Shown: piece by piece, positions 15,168 through 22,331 of the stretch
Layout of the letters: each line of letters begins with the position of its first letter
How positions within the stretch are numbered: the stretch's first letter is position 1
NCBI RefSeq assembly: GCF_010550605.1
Contig: NZ_JAAGNI010000512.1
Location: forward strand, 1-36,069
Reading direction: 5' to 3'
Source of the DNA: Streptomyces sp. SID9727
GTDB lineage: Bacteria; Actinomycetota; Actinomycetes; Streptomycetales; Streptomycetaceae
Length of the DNA stretch: 36,069 nt
The notes under the pieces: model-generated
What the model was told of the DNA's origin: nothing
What the model saw: the letters and a program-made list of their open reading frames with translations, nothing else
Database searches by the model: none
Position numbers and translations under genes: made by a program

Positions 15168-16055
15168 ATGGACGGCGACGCGCTCCACTCGATCGGGGAA
15201 CTGGCCCGGCGGACCGGGCTCAGTGTGAAGACGATCAGGTACTACTCCGATCGCGGGATCGTTGCGCCGGCCGCCCGCACCCCGGCCGGCTACCGCCGCT
15301 ACGGCCCCGACGCCGTCGCGCGCCTCGCTCTCGTACGGACGCTGCGGGAGCTCGGGCTCGGCCTGGACACGATCCGCAAGGTGGCCGACCGGGAGCTTCC
15401 GCTGCCCGACGTCGCGGCGGCGCACGTGGAGGCACTGGAGGCGCAGATCCGCGTCCTGCGCCTGCGGCAGGCGCTGCTGGCCGCCGTGGCCGAGCGCCGG
15501 CTCACCCCTGAGGAGACCGATCGCATGCATCAGCTCGCCCGACTCACCGACGACGAACGCCGACGCCTCGTCGCCGACTTCGTCCACGCGGTCTTCGACG
15601 GCCTCGCGCTCGACGGCGTCGCCCGCAACCTGACGCCCGAGCCGCCCGACCCGTCGGACCCCGACCGGGCCCGGGCCTGGGCCGAGTGGGCCGCGCTGGC
15701 CCAGGACCCCGAGTTCCGTGCCGGCCTGCGGCGGGCGTTGCGCGACATCGCGGCCGAGCAGCCCCGAGGCGGCGTCCCCCGGCGCGACTTCACCGCCGCC
15801 GTCCGCGATCTCGTCGCCCCCGCCCTGGCCGCCGGGTTCGACCCCGCCTCGCCGGACGCGGACCCCGTCGTCGCGGCCATCGCGGCCGAACACGGCCTCC
15901 CCGTCGGGCTCCTCCCCCGGCTCCGGCGGTTCAACGACCCCCGCCGCGACCGGTACGTCCAGCTGCTCGCGGTCATCAACGGCTGGCCCGCCCCCGAGAG
16001 CCTGGCGCCCGCGCTCGACTGGGCGGCCGAGGCCGTACGCGTACGGCAGGCGTAG
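15168..16055 (+). CDS. MerR-family transcriptional regulator
   Basis: A 295-residue regulator. The winged helix-turn-helix is at residues 7-75 (HSIGELARRTGLSVKTIRYYSDRGIVAP...GYRRYGPDAVARLALVRTLRELG), followed by the dimerisation helix (about 85-120) and an unusually long helical C-terminal domain of about 170 residues. That domain has no Cys cluster, so metal sensing is unlikely; a small-molecule ligand is more plausible. No ribosome site precedes the ATG, which fits the promoter immediately upstream whose start site would be at the ATG itself. It is likely autoregulated. The following AhpD-like and sigma factor genes have their own promoter. Confidence 0.9.
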   Translation: MDGDALHSIGELARRTGLSVKTIRYYSDRGIVAPAARTPAGYRRYGPDAVARLALVRTLRELGLGLDTIRKVADRELPLPDVAAAHVEALEAQIRVLRLRQALLAAVAERRLTPEETDRMHQLARLTDDERRRLVADFVHAVFDGLALDGVARNLTPEPPDPSDPDRARAWAEWAALAQDPEFRAGLRRALRDIAAEQPRGGVPRRDFTAAVRDLVAPALAAGFDPASPDADPVVAAIAAEHGLPVGLLPRLRRFNDPRRDRYVQLLAVINGWPAPESLAPALDWAAEAVRVRQA

Positions 16056-16089
16056 CCCGGGAGACCCGCGTCACACCGCGCACCCCCCG

Positions 16090-16116
16090 TGTCACAGCCG
16101 GGCCCGCTGTCTCGTC
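16090..16116 (+). promoter_or_regulatory. ECF41-type promoter of the AhpD-like/sigma operon
   Basis: TGTCACA (16090-16096), 16 bases, then CGTC (16113-16116). This is the motif known for the ECF41 sigma group (TGTCACA-N16-CGTC). It lies 39 bases before the ATG of the AhpD-like gene, and the second gene encodes an ECF41 sigma factor, so the operon is probably self-activating. Confidence 0.8.
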
Positions 16117-16154
16117 CCGGGTATGAACGCACCCGCTGACCCGAGGAGCACACC

Positions 16155-16628
16155 ATGAACGCACGGCTCGACTACTTCACGAACCCCGTTGCCGGCAAGG
16201 CGCTCAAGTACTTCATGGCGTGCGGCCGGGAGGTGAAGGACCTGCCGCTGCCCGCCGCCACACAGGAGCTCGTCGCCCTTCGCGTCAGCCAGATCAACGG
16301 CTGCGCGGCCTGCATCGACATGCACACCAAGGACGCCGTCGCCGCCGGGGAGAGCGCGGTGCGGCTGAATCTCGTCGTGGCCTGGCGGGAGGCGACCGTG
16401 TTCACCGAGGCCGAGCGCGCGGCCCTCGCCCTCGCCGAGCAGGGCACGCGTACGGCCGACGCCGGAACCGGGGTGGACGACGAGACCTGGGCGAGGGCCG
16501 CCGAGCTGTACGACGAGGAGCAGCTGACCGCGCTCGTCATGCTGGTCTCGTTCATGAACGCGGTGAACCGGCTGAACATCATCACGCAGCGACCGGCGGG
16601 CGACTACGAGCCCGGACAGTTCCACTGA
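16155..16628 (+). CDS. AhpD-like carboxymuconolactone decarboxylase family protein
   Basis: A 157-residue protein of the AhpD/CMD fold. The peroxidase-type active site E-x11-C-x2-C-x3-H is complete: Glu38, Cys50, Cys53, His57 (NGCAACIDMHTKDA). Such proteins reduce peroxides or act as thiol-disulfide partners. A CMD-type gene next to an ECF41 sigma factor is the hallmark arrangement of that sigma group, where it is the main conserved target. GAGGAG lies six bases before the ATG. The sigma factor gene follows after 28 bases in the same operon. Confidence 0.93.
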   Translation: MNARLDYFTNPVAGKALKYFMACGREVKDLPLPAATQELVALRVSQINGCAACIDMHTKDAVAAGESAVRLNLVVAWREATVFTEAERAALALAEQGTRTADAGTGVDDETWARAAELYDEEQLTALVMLVSFMNAVNRLNIITQRPAGDYEPGQFH

Positions 16629-16656
16629 GCGGTAGCGGCGAGGGAGAGGAACGCGC

Positions 16657-17580
16657 ATGGGCAAGGCCGAGGAGTTCGAGGAGCTGCGGGGGCTGCTGTT
16701 CTCGATCGCGTACCGCATTCTGGGCAGTGTCGCCGAGGCGGAGGACGCCGTCCAGGAGAGCTGGCTCCGGTACGACGCCTCGGCCACCCGGCCGGAGTCG
16801 GTGAAGGCGTTCCTCTCCACCACGGTGACCCGGATCGCCATCGACGTGCTGCGGTCGGCCCGGGCGCGCCGGGAGGAGTACGTCGGCCCGTGGCTGCCCG
16901 AGCCGCTGCTGGACGACCCGTACGCGGACCCGGCGCGCGCCGCCGAGCTGGCGGACTCGGTGTCGATGGCGTCGCTGCTCCTCCTGGAACGGCTGAGTCC
17001 GCTGGAGCGATCGGTGTTCGTACTGCGGGAGGTCTTCGCCTTCGGCTACGACGACATCGCGGCGGCGGTGGGCCGGTCCGAGGCGGCCTGCCGCCAGCTG
17101 CTCGCGCGGGCCCGCCGGCACATGCGCGAGGGCCGGCCCCGGTTCGAGGCGGACCGCGCGGAGCAGCGCGAGCTGGCGGGCCGGTTCTTCGACGCGCTGT
17201 CCCGGGGCGACGTGGAGGGGCTGCGGAGCCTGCTCTCCGCCGACGTCCAGCTCGTCGGCGACGGCGGCGGCAAGGCCCCGCAGCTGGCCAGGACCGTCGT
17301 GGGCGCGGAGAACGCGGCCCGGCTGCTCGCCACGGTCTACCCCCTCATGGCCGAGGCGGGCATCACCTGCGAGCCCCGCGAGGTCAACGGCCGCCCGGGC
17401 GCGCTGTTCCGGGTGCGCGACGGCGGCGTGCTCCACATCCTGTCCCTGGAGGTGCTGGACGGGCGGATCCAGACGGTCCGCTCGGTGATCAACCCGGACA
17501 AGCTCGGCCACCTGGGCCCGGTGGCGGACGCCTGGGAGGCGGACCGCGAGGTGAAGGCGCTGCGCAGGCGGGCCCGCTGA
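16657..17580 (+). CDS. ECF41-group RNA polymerase sigma factor (SigJ-like) with fused SnoaL-like regulatory domain
   Basis: A 307-residue sigma factor. Regions 2 and 4 occupy residues 1-165 (AYRILGSVAEAEDAVQE; LSPLERSVFVLREVFAFGYDDIAAAVGRSEAACRQ). A SnoaL/NTF2-like domain occupies about 170-285. The ECF41 signature elements are all present: WLPEP at 79-83 in the linker, DGGGK at 202-206 and NPDKL at 279-283. In this group the fused domain replaces a separate anti-sigma factor and can both activate and inhibit. AGAGGAA precedes the ATG. The operon promoter matches the sigma factor's own consensus. The signal is unknown. Confidence 0.95.
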   Translation: MGKAEEFEELRGLLFSIAYRILGSVAEAEDAVQESWLRYDASATRPESVKAFLSTTVTRIAIDVLRSARARREEYVGPWLPEPLLDDPYADPARAAELADSVSMASLLLLERLSPLERSVFVLREVFAFGYDDIAAAVGRSEAACRQLLARARRHMREGRPRFEADRAEQRELAGRFFDALSRGDVEGLRSLLSADVQLVGDGGGKAPQLARTVVGAENAARLLATVYPLMAEAGITCEPREVNGRPGALFRVRDGGVLHILSLEVLDGRIQTVRSVINPDKLGHLGPVADAWEADREVKALRRRAR

Positions 17581-17617
17581 GCGTTGCGCGCCTTCGGCGG
17601 CGGCTGCCGCCGGGCGG

Positions 17618-17663
17618 CCTCCCGCCCGGTACGGCACGGAGTGCTGCCGCACCGGGCGGGAGG
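17618..17663. terminator. Strong bidirectional terminator
   Basis: CCTCCCGCCCGGT (17618-17630) pairs perfectly with ACCGGGCGGGAGG (17651-17663). The 20-base interior (CGGCAC...GTGCTGCCG) can extend the stem with one bulge. It lies between the convergent sigma factor and DinB-like genes. Confidence 0.85.
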
Positions 17664-17705
17664 GCGGGGCGCACATCGCCCGCTGCCCCACCGCCGCACC
17701 GGGCG

Positions 17706-18290
17706 CTACGCGCCCCCGGCTGCCGCCTTCGCCGCGCGTTCGACCTTGGCGCGGTGCGCCTCCCAGTACGCCGCGTCCTGCCGCGATGGGGCGAGCTCGG
17801 CTCTCGTACCCGTCGCGTGGTCGAGCTGCTCGCGGAGGATGTCGGCGTGGCCCGCGTGGCGGGCGGTCTCGCCGTGCATGTGCACCATGACGTCGAACAG
17901 CCGCACCTCGGGCTGCCGCCACCACTCCACCCGGCCGGGCGCGTCGAGCGGCAGCGCGGCGATCGTCGCGTCCGTGTGCGCCCACACGCGCCGGTACAGG
18001 CCGACGATCTCGTCCCGGGTCTCCTCCTCGGTGGCCCACATGTCCCGGCTGCCCGGTTCGTTGTCGTCCCACCGGGGAAGCGGCTCGGGGAACGGCCGCC
18101 CGAAGACGTCCCCGAAGTACCGGGCCTCCCAGAACGACAGGTGCTTGACGAGCCCCAGCAGATTGGTCCCGGTCCAGGTCAACGGCCGCCGGATGTCGTA
18201 CTCCCCGAGCCCGTCGAGCTTCCAGACCACGGCTTCGCGCGCGTTGCGCATGTTGCGGTGGAGACGGTCTTTCGCTGCGTCTTCGATCAT
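17706..18290 (-). CDS. DinB-superfamily protein (DUF664, thiol-transferase type)
   Basis: A 194-residue four-helix-bundle protein of the DinB/YfiT superfamily. The metal-ligand histidines are visible: His50 in NLLGLVKHLSF, and two in the late helix MHGETARHAGHADILRE. The NLLGLVKHLSFWEARYF opening is typical of the DUF664 branch common in actinomycetes, some relatives of which use mycothiol as the co-substrate. The reaction catalysed here is not known. The ATG (MIEDAAKDRL) is chosen because family similarity begins there; no strong ribosome site is seen. It is divergent from the polysaccharide deacetylase gene across 172 bases. Confidence 0.85.
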   Translation of the reverse strand: MIEDAAKDRLHRNMRNAREAVVWKLDGLGEYDIRRPLTWTGTNLLGLVKHLSFWEARYFGDVFGRPFPEPLPRWDDNEPGSRDMWATEEETRDEIVGLYRRVWAHTDATIAALPLDAPGRVEWWRQPEVRLFDVMVHMHGETARHAGHADILREQLDHATGTRAELAPSRQDAAYWEAHRAKVERAAKAAAGGA

Positions 18291-18462
18291 GCGTACCGAC
18301 TCTGCCACCACGGGCGCCGGATGGGGAGGCCCTTTCCTTTGTCGCCGGTCTTCCGCAGAAGTGTCCGCGATCGGTAACAGAGGCAGCCGCCGAGCGCATC
18401 CGCCTGTCCTCGTAGGAGCAGGGCGGACACGGCAGCAGCGGCGGCAAAGGGGCGGGGCGGAC

Positions 18463-19245
18463 ATGGCGAAGCACAGGGAGCGGACGTGGCACAGCAGGCT
18501 CATCGCGGCGGCGCTCGGGGTCACGGCGCTGGCCGCGGCCACCTCGGTGTGGACCGCGCAGGCCGGCACCACGGACGGGAAGCGCCCGGCGGCCGTCGCA
18601 TCGCCCTCCGCCGCGCACCATGAGGGGTCCGTGACCGAGAAGGTCGCGGAGGACATCGCCCACGCGTCGGACAAGGGCCCCAAGGGCGTCAACATCACCA
18701 TCGACGACGGCCCGGACCCCACCTGGACGCCCCAGGTGCTCCAGCTCCTCAAGGAGAACGGGGTCAAGGCCACGTTCTGCATGGTCGGCACGCAGGCCCA
18801 GGCGTACCCCGACCTGGTCAAGGCCGTCGTGGCGGCCGGTCACCGCCTGTGCGATCACACCGTCTCGCACGACGTCACCATGGACAAGAAGTCCGAGGCG
18901 TACCAGGCCAAGGAGATCCTCGACGCCGAACGGATGATCACCAAGGCGTCGGGCGGCGTCCACCCGCAGTACTACCGCGCTCCGGGCGGCGCGTTCACTC
19001 CGTACAGCCGGAAGCTCGCCGCCTCGCACGGGATGCGGCCGCTGGGCTGGAACGTCGACACCAAGGACTTCGAGCACCCCGGCACGGACGCCATCGTGGC
19101 CACCGTCAAGAGCGAGATCGCCAACGGCCCGACCGTCCTGTTCCACGACGCGGGCGGCGACCGCTCCCAGACCCTGGCCGCGCTCGGCCGGATCCTTCCG
19201 TGGCTGCGGGAGCAGGAGTACGCGTTCGGCTTCCCGGTGCGGTGA
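18463..19245 (+). CDS. Secreted polysaccharide deacetylase (NodB homology, CE4)
   Basis: A 260-residue exported enzyme that removes acetyl groups from a cell-wall or extracellular polysaccharide (peptidoglycan, chitin oligomers or similar). A basic and hydrophobic signal peptide covers residues 1-34 (ends near TAQAG). The NodB domain motifs are all present: TIDDGP with catalytic and metal Asp81-Asp82, the metal histidines in DHTVSHD (His132, His136), RAPGGAF with Arg172, WNVDTKDFEHPG, and the final LFHDAGG with His228. The substrate cannot be read from sequence. GGGGCGGAC lies just before the ATG; the long open frame upstream is not coding. Confidence 0.93.
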   Translation: MAKHRERTWHSRLIAAALGVTALAAATSVWTAQAGTTDGKRPAAVASPSAAHHEGSVTEKVAEDIAHASDKGPKGVNITIDDGPDPTWTPQVLQLLKENGVKATFCMVGTQAQAYPDLVKAVVAAGHRLCDHTVSHDVTMDKKSEAYQAKEILDAERMITKASGGVHPQYYRAPGGAFTPYSRKLAASHGMRPLGWNVDTKDFEHPGTDAIVATVKSEIANGPTVLFHDAGGDRSQTLAALGRILPWLREQEYAFGFPVR

Positions 19246-19321
19246 CGCCGACGCCGGGCACCCCCGCCGATGAGTTTCCGGCGCCCCCGACGTCTACCCT
19301 TGGACGGAAGGAGCGCACCCC

Positions 19322-19927
19322 ATGCGCAAGATCATCGTTTCCACGTTCCTGACGCTCGACGGCGTGATGCAGGCCCCCGGCGGCCCCGACGAGGACCCCG
19401 AGAGCGGCTTCGCGCACGGCGGCTGGCAGAAGCCCACGTTCGACGAGGGCGTCGGCGAGGCGATCGCCGGCTGGTACGAGGACACCGACGCGATGCTCCT
19501 CGGCCGCAAGACGTACGACATCTTCGCCTCGTACTGGCCGACCGCCGACCCGGACGACCCGTTCACCGAGCGGATGAACTCCATGCACAAGTACGTGGCG
19601 TCCCGCACCCTGTCCTCCGTGGACTGGCGGAACTCCACCCTCCTGACCGGCGACACCGCCGAAGCCGTACGCCGCCTCAAGGCGACGGAGGGCCGCAACA
19701 TCAACGTCGTCGGCAGCGGCGACCTCGCCCAGACCCTGATGCGCGAGGACCTGGTGGACGAGTACCGCCTCACCATCCACCCGGTGATCCTCGGCACCGG
19801 CAAACGCCTCTTCGCGGACGGCGCGGTCCCGACGGCGCTGGAGCCGGTCAGCGTCACGGGGACGAAGGGCGGCACGGTCCTGGCCGTCTACCGCCCGAAG
19901 GGCAGGCCGACGTACGACAGCTTCTAG
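19322..19927 (+). CDS. Dihydrofolate reductase-family protein (RibD C-terminal type)
   Basis: A 201-residue reductase-fold protein, stand-alone relative of the RibD reductase domain. Visible family elements are the start RKIIVSTFLTLDGVMQAPGG, the NADPH-site region TDAMLLGRKTYDIFASYWP, the NVVGSGDLAQTL motif and LTIHPVILGTGKRLF. Members of this group are common and mostly uncharacterised, predicted to use NADPH and a pteridine- or flavin-like substrate. It is not a true antifolate-target DHFR. GGAAGGAG precedes the ATG. The stop codon overlaps that of the convergent hypothetical gene by four bases. Confidence 0.9.
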   Translation: MRKIIVSTFLTLDGVMQAPGGPDEDPESGFAHGGWQKPTFDEGVGEAIAGWYEDTDAMLLGRKTYDIFASYWPTADPDDPFTERMNSMHKYVASRTLSSVDWRNSTLLTGDTAEAVRRLKATEGRNINVVGSGDLAQTLMREDLVDEYRLTIHPVILGTGKRLFADGAVPTALEPVSVTGTKGGTVLAVYRPKGRPTYDSF

Positions 19928-20439
19928 TGCCACCGGCCGGAGTGGCCGGGCGGCAGTCCCATGTCGTGCCGGATCGCCGTGTAGTACTTCTCCCGAGCCA
20001 TTCGCTGCTTCTCGATCTGCGCCTGCCATGTGTCAGCGGTACAGGCAGGCCCACGCAGAAGGTCGGCGACCTCCCTCACGGTGAGCGCCCACCTGTGCGC
20101 AGCCTCCACAACGTCCGGAGAGCCGAGCATCAGCAGCCCTTCTCCGGCTACGGACCGGGAGTCCGCGGCGTCGAGCAGCAGGGGAGCTGCCTCCGCGGCG
20201 GGCAGAGGGTGGGGATAACTGTCGTGGCCGAGATGCGCCGCAACGCGACGATGGAGAGTGACGGTCTTCTTCAGCGTCAGCGCGTAGTCGGTGTAGGCCG
20301 CCAGCTGTTGCTCCTGCCGTCGGGCCGCGTGCTCCCGACGGAACCTCGCCCGATCGCCGCGCATGACCACCACGTACGAGCCGAGGGCTCCGAGCATCAC
20401 CCCGAGGAGGGCGGGAAGTTGCTCCATGAAGTCTGACAT
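19924..20439 (-). CDS. Hypothetical membrane-anchored protein
   Basis: A 171-residue protein I cannot assign. One transmembrane helix lies near residues 8-26 (LPALLGVMLGALGSYVVVM), followed by a strongly basic juxtamembrane stretch (RGDRARFRREHAARRQEQQ) and a long helical cytoplasmic part, with probable coiled-coil character around residues 30-70. The positive-inside pattern places the C-terminal part in the cytoplasm. I start at the ATG giving MSDFMEQ; the upstream frame lacks coding features. It sits 82 bases downstream of the ATP-binding protein gene on the same strand, and may belong to that regulatory group. Confidence 0.6.
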   Translation of the reverse strand: MSDFMEQLPALLGVMLGALGSYVVVMRGDRARFRREHAARRQEQQLAAYTDYALTLKKTVTLHRRVAAHLGHDSYPHPLPAAEAAPLLLDAADSRSVAGEGLLMLGSPDVVEAAHRWALTVREVADLLRGPACTADTWQAQIEKQRMAREKYYTAIRHDMGLPPGHSGRWH

Positions 20440-20521
20440 CGCCGCATGGTAAAGCTCCAGAGATCCGAAGCCGGCAGCCGTCTCGACGCCTGGCGGGGGT
20501 TCCGCGGCTCGCCCGACGTGG

Positions 20522-20962
20522 TCAGCCACAGCCTTGGTATGACGGTGCTGCCCCTCCCCTGTCAGGCCGGCCTCCCACCCGCCGCTCCGGCACCCGCAGT
20601 TCGCACCACACCGTCTTCCGGTACGGGGCCTGCTCCACGCCCCACCGCAGGGCCAGCGCGTCCAGCAGCTGGAGGCCCCGGCCCGACGTGCCCTCCGGGC
20701 CGGTGTCCCGGAGGGCGGGCCACACCGCCGCCGCGGGATCGCTCACGGCCACCCGTACGCGCCCCGAGGGCGTCGCACTCACCCGTAGCGCCACCGGCGT
20801 GCGCTCCCCCACGTGAGTGATCACGTTCGCCAGCAACTCGCTGACACACAGCACGAGATCGCTCGCGTCCTCGCCCTCGAACCGCTCCCGCAGTATCTGC
20901 CGTACCTCCGGCACGGCCTGCGGGACCGCCAGGAACTCCCATGTCAGCGGCAGCCCGTTCAT
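20522..20962 (-). CDS. Anti-sigma-type ATP-binding protein (HATPase_c, RsbW-like)
   Basis: A 146-residue GHKL-fold protein. The N box is SELLANVITHV with Glu42 and Asn46, and the glycine-rich lid motif is GTSGRGLQLLDALA near residues 92-104; a C-terminal VWCEL strand closes the fold. Streptomyces has dozens of these proteins, related to the anti-sigma kinases SpoIIAB/RsbW, and many are encoded beside DUF5753 and DUF397 genes, as here. Its sigma or anti-anti-sigma partner is not encoded nearby. The ATG overlaps the stop of the small gene upstream (ATGA), so the two are coupled. Confidence 0.85.
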   Translation of the reverse strand: MNGLPLTWEFLAVPQAVPEVRQILRERFEGEDASDLVLCVSELLANVITHVGERTPVALRVSATPSGRVRVAVSDPAAAVWPALRDTGPEGTSGRGLQLLDALALRWGVEQAPYRKTVWCELRVPERRVGGRPDRGGAAPSYQGCG

Positions 20963-21168
20963 CCCCCGGCCGCCCTGTGCAGCGCCTCGGCCAGCTGGCG
21001 CGCGGTCTCCGTGTTGCAGTTACCCAGCGCGACGAGCGGCGGCCGGCTCGGCCATCCCGCGAGCGTCAGCGGGTCAACTCCGAGTGACGGCAGCGTGATG
21101 CCGTTCGCCTTGAGCGCCGCGCGCAATGCGTCGATCTCCGGGCCGATGTCGTACGGAGCGTGGTCCAT
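20959..21168 (-). CDS. Small hypothetical protein coupled to the ATP-binding protein
   Basis: A 69-residue protein starting MDHAPYDIGPEIDALRAAL and ending in an amphipathic helix (TETARQLAEALHRAAGG). It contains one Cys (GNCNTETA). I do not recognise a domain; small genes of this kind often precede the RsbW-like ATPase gene in DUF5753 loci. I prefer this ATG to the one 57 bases upstream because the latter would run into the promoter region shared with the divergent regulator. The gene overlaps the next by four bases. Confidence 0.6.
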   Translation of the reverse strand: MDHAPYDIGPEIDALRAALKANGITLPSLGVDPLTLAGWPSRPPLVALGNCNTETARQLAEALHRAAGG

Positions 21169-21285
21169 GAGGGCCGCCCACCTTTCGGTTGCTTGCTGTG
21201 ACGAACACCTCACACGCTGCCGCATGGACCTCTACGGTGGAAGCCGATTCCGCTCCACAGAGCGAGGTGTGAAAGGCGGTCGGCG
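21169..21285. promoter_or_regulatory. Divergent promoter spacer of the DUF5753 locus
   Basis: Holds the promoters for the small gene/ATPase pair and the divergent regulator. Spaced inverted repeats ACACCTC (21205-21211) and GAGGTGT (21264-21270) flank the middle of the spacer and could be half-sites for the helix-turn-helix protein. No clear -10 or -35 stands out. Confidence 0.35.
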
Positions 21286-22155
21286 GTGGCCAAGGAGATC
21301 GACGGTTCGGCGGGGGTGCCGCAGTTCTACGGGAAGGAGCTGCGGTACCAGAGGGAGGCGGCGGGCCTGACCCTGGAGAAGCTGGCGGAGGGCAGCTACT
21401 ACGGAATCGCCATGCTCAGCGCGATCGAGCACGGCGGCCGTGGCATGCCGCCGGACCTCGCGGCGCACGTGGACCACAAGCTGGGCACGGACTTCTTCGT
21501 CCGGCGTTGTAAAGACGTACAGGAGGCCCGCCGCAAGGGCCACGCGGAGTATTTCGCGCGCGTGCTGGAGGCGGAGAGGCAGGCGCTGACGATCGAGCAG
21601 TGGTCGCCCACCGTCATTCCTGGGCTGCTTCAGACAGAGGCGTATGCGCGCACCGTGATCGGCGTCGAACGGTTGCGGGAGCTCCCGGAGGAGACCGAAG
21701 AGAAGGTCAAGGCGCGGCTGGCACGGGCACAGATCTTTGAGGACAGCCCCCACACCCCCGAGTACTGGTTGATCCTTCCCGAGGCCCTGCTGTGGCACGC
21801 CATCCTGCCGCCGCAGCAGATGGCCGAACAGCTCGACCACATTGCCGCTCTCGTCACGCGCGGCCGGATCTTTGTACAGATCATTCCGTGGAACTCCGGT
21901 CCACACACGCTCATGCAGAGCAACATCCTGGTGCTGGACTTCACTGACGCCCCACCGCTCGTCTACATGGAGGGCCAGCACCACGGCCAGACCGTCGACG
22001 ATCCGGGCCTCGTGAAGCAGTACCGGAGATCGTACGATCTCCTGAGGGCCGTCGCCTCGCCGCTGGAGGCGTCCCTGGCCATGATCAAGGCTGCGGCAGA
22101 GGAATACCGAAATGGTGCGCATCCAGCACGACTTGTCCGCCGCGACCTGGCGTAA
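21286..22155 (+). CDS. XRE-type helix-turn-helix regulator with DUF5753 (WhiJ/Scr1-like)
   Basis: A 289-residue regulator. An XRE helix-turn-helix lies at about residues 16-60 (LRYQREAAGLTLEKLAEGSYYGIAMLSAIEHGGRG). The DUF5753 domain occupies about 95-275, with its typical IEQWSPTVIPGLLQTEAYAR and VQIIPWNSGPHTLMQSNILVLDF segments. The family includes WhiJ and Scr1 of S. coelicolor, which control development or antibiotic production together with a DUF397 partner; current databases describe the family as antitoxin-like. The start is a GTG. The downstream DUF397 gene overlaps by 44 bases, so the pair is co-expressed. Confidence 0.92.
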   Translation: MAKEIDGSAGVPQFYGKELRYQREAAGLTLEKLAEGSYYGIAMLSAIEHGGRGMPPDLAAHVDHKLGTDFFVRRCKDVQEARRKGHAEYFARVLEAERQALTIEQWSPTVIPGLLQTEAYARTVIGVERLRELPEETEEKVKARLARAQIFEDSPHTPEYWLILPEALLWHAILPPQQMAEQLDHIAALVTRGRIFVQIIPWNSGPHTLMQSNILVLDFTDAPPLVYMEGQHHGQTVDDPGLVKQYRRSYDLLRAVASPLEASLAMIKAAAEEYRNGAHPARLVRRDLA

Positions 22156-22327
22156 GAGCAGCTACAGCAACAGCAGCGGCGGGGACTGCCTCGAAGTCGC
22201 CGACGGCCACCCCGGCCTCGTCCCCGTCCGTGACTCCAAGCGCCCCGACGGTCCCGCGCTCGTCGTCAACGCCGCCGCCTGGGCGCCGTTCATCGACTCG
22301 GTCAAGGCCGCTGCGGAGCACCGCTGA
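22112..22327 (+). CDS. DUF397 small protein
   Basis: A 71-residue DUF397 protein with the family's conserved core: TWRKSSYSNSSGGDCLEVAD, then VRDSKRPDGPALVV and AAWAPFIDSVK. These are the partners of DUF5753 regulators, as in the whiJ and scr1-scr2 loci, where the small protein modulates or is controlled by the regulator. GAGGAA lies seven bases before the ATG, and the gene begins inside the 3' end of the regulator gene. Its stop is four bases from the stop of the convergent effector gene, so transcripts of the two must overlap. Confidence 0.92.
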   Translation: MVRIQHDLSAATWRKSSYSNSSGGDCLEVADGHPGLVPVRDSKRPDGPALVVNAAAWAPFIDSVKAAAEHR

Positions 22328-22331
22328 GGCC

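Noticed and set aside
16582..19146. An 854-codon minus-strand frame spanning sigma factor, DinB-like and deacetylase genes
   Set aside because: It crosses three well-supported genes and a perfect terminator hairpin.
22112..22327. The DUF397 gene as an immunity gene for the deaminase effector
   Set aside because: It is on the opposite strand, belongs to the DUF5753 partner family, and overlaps the regulator gene, so it is explained without the toxin.
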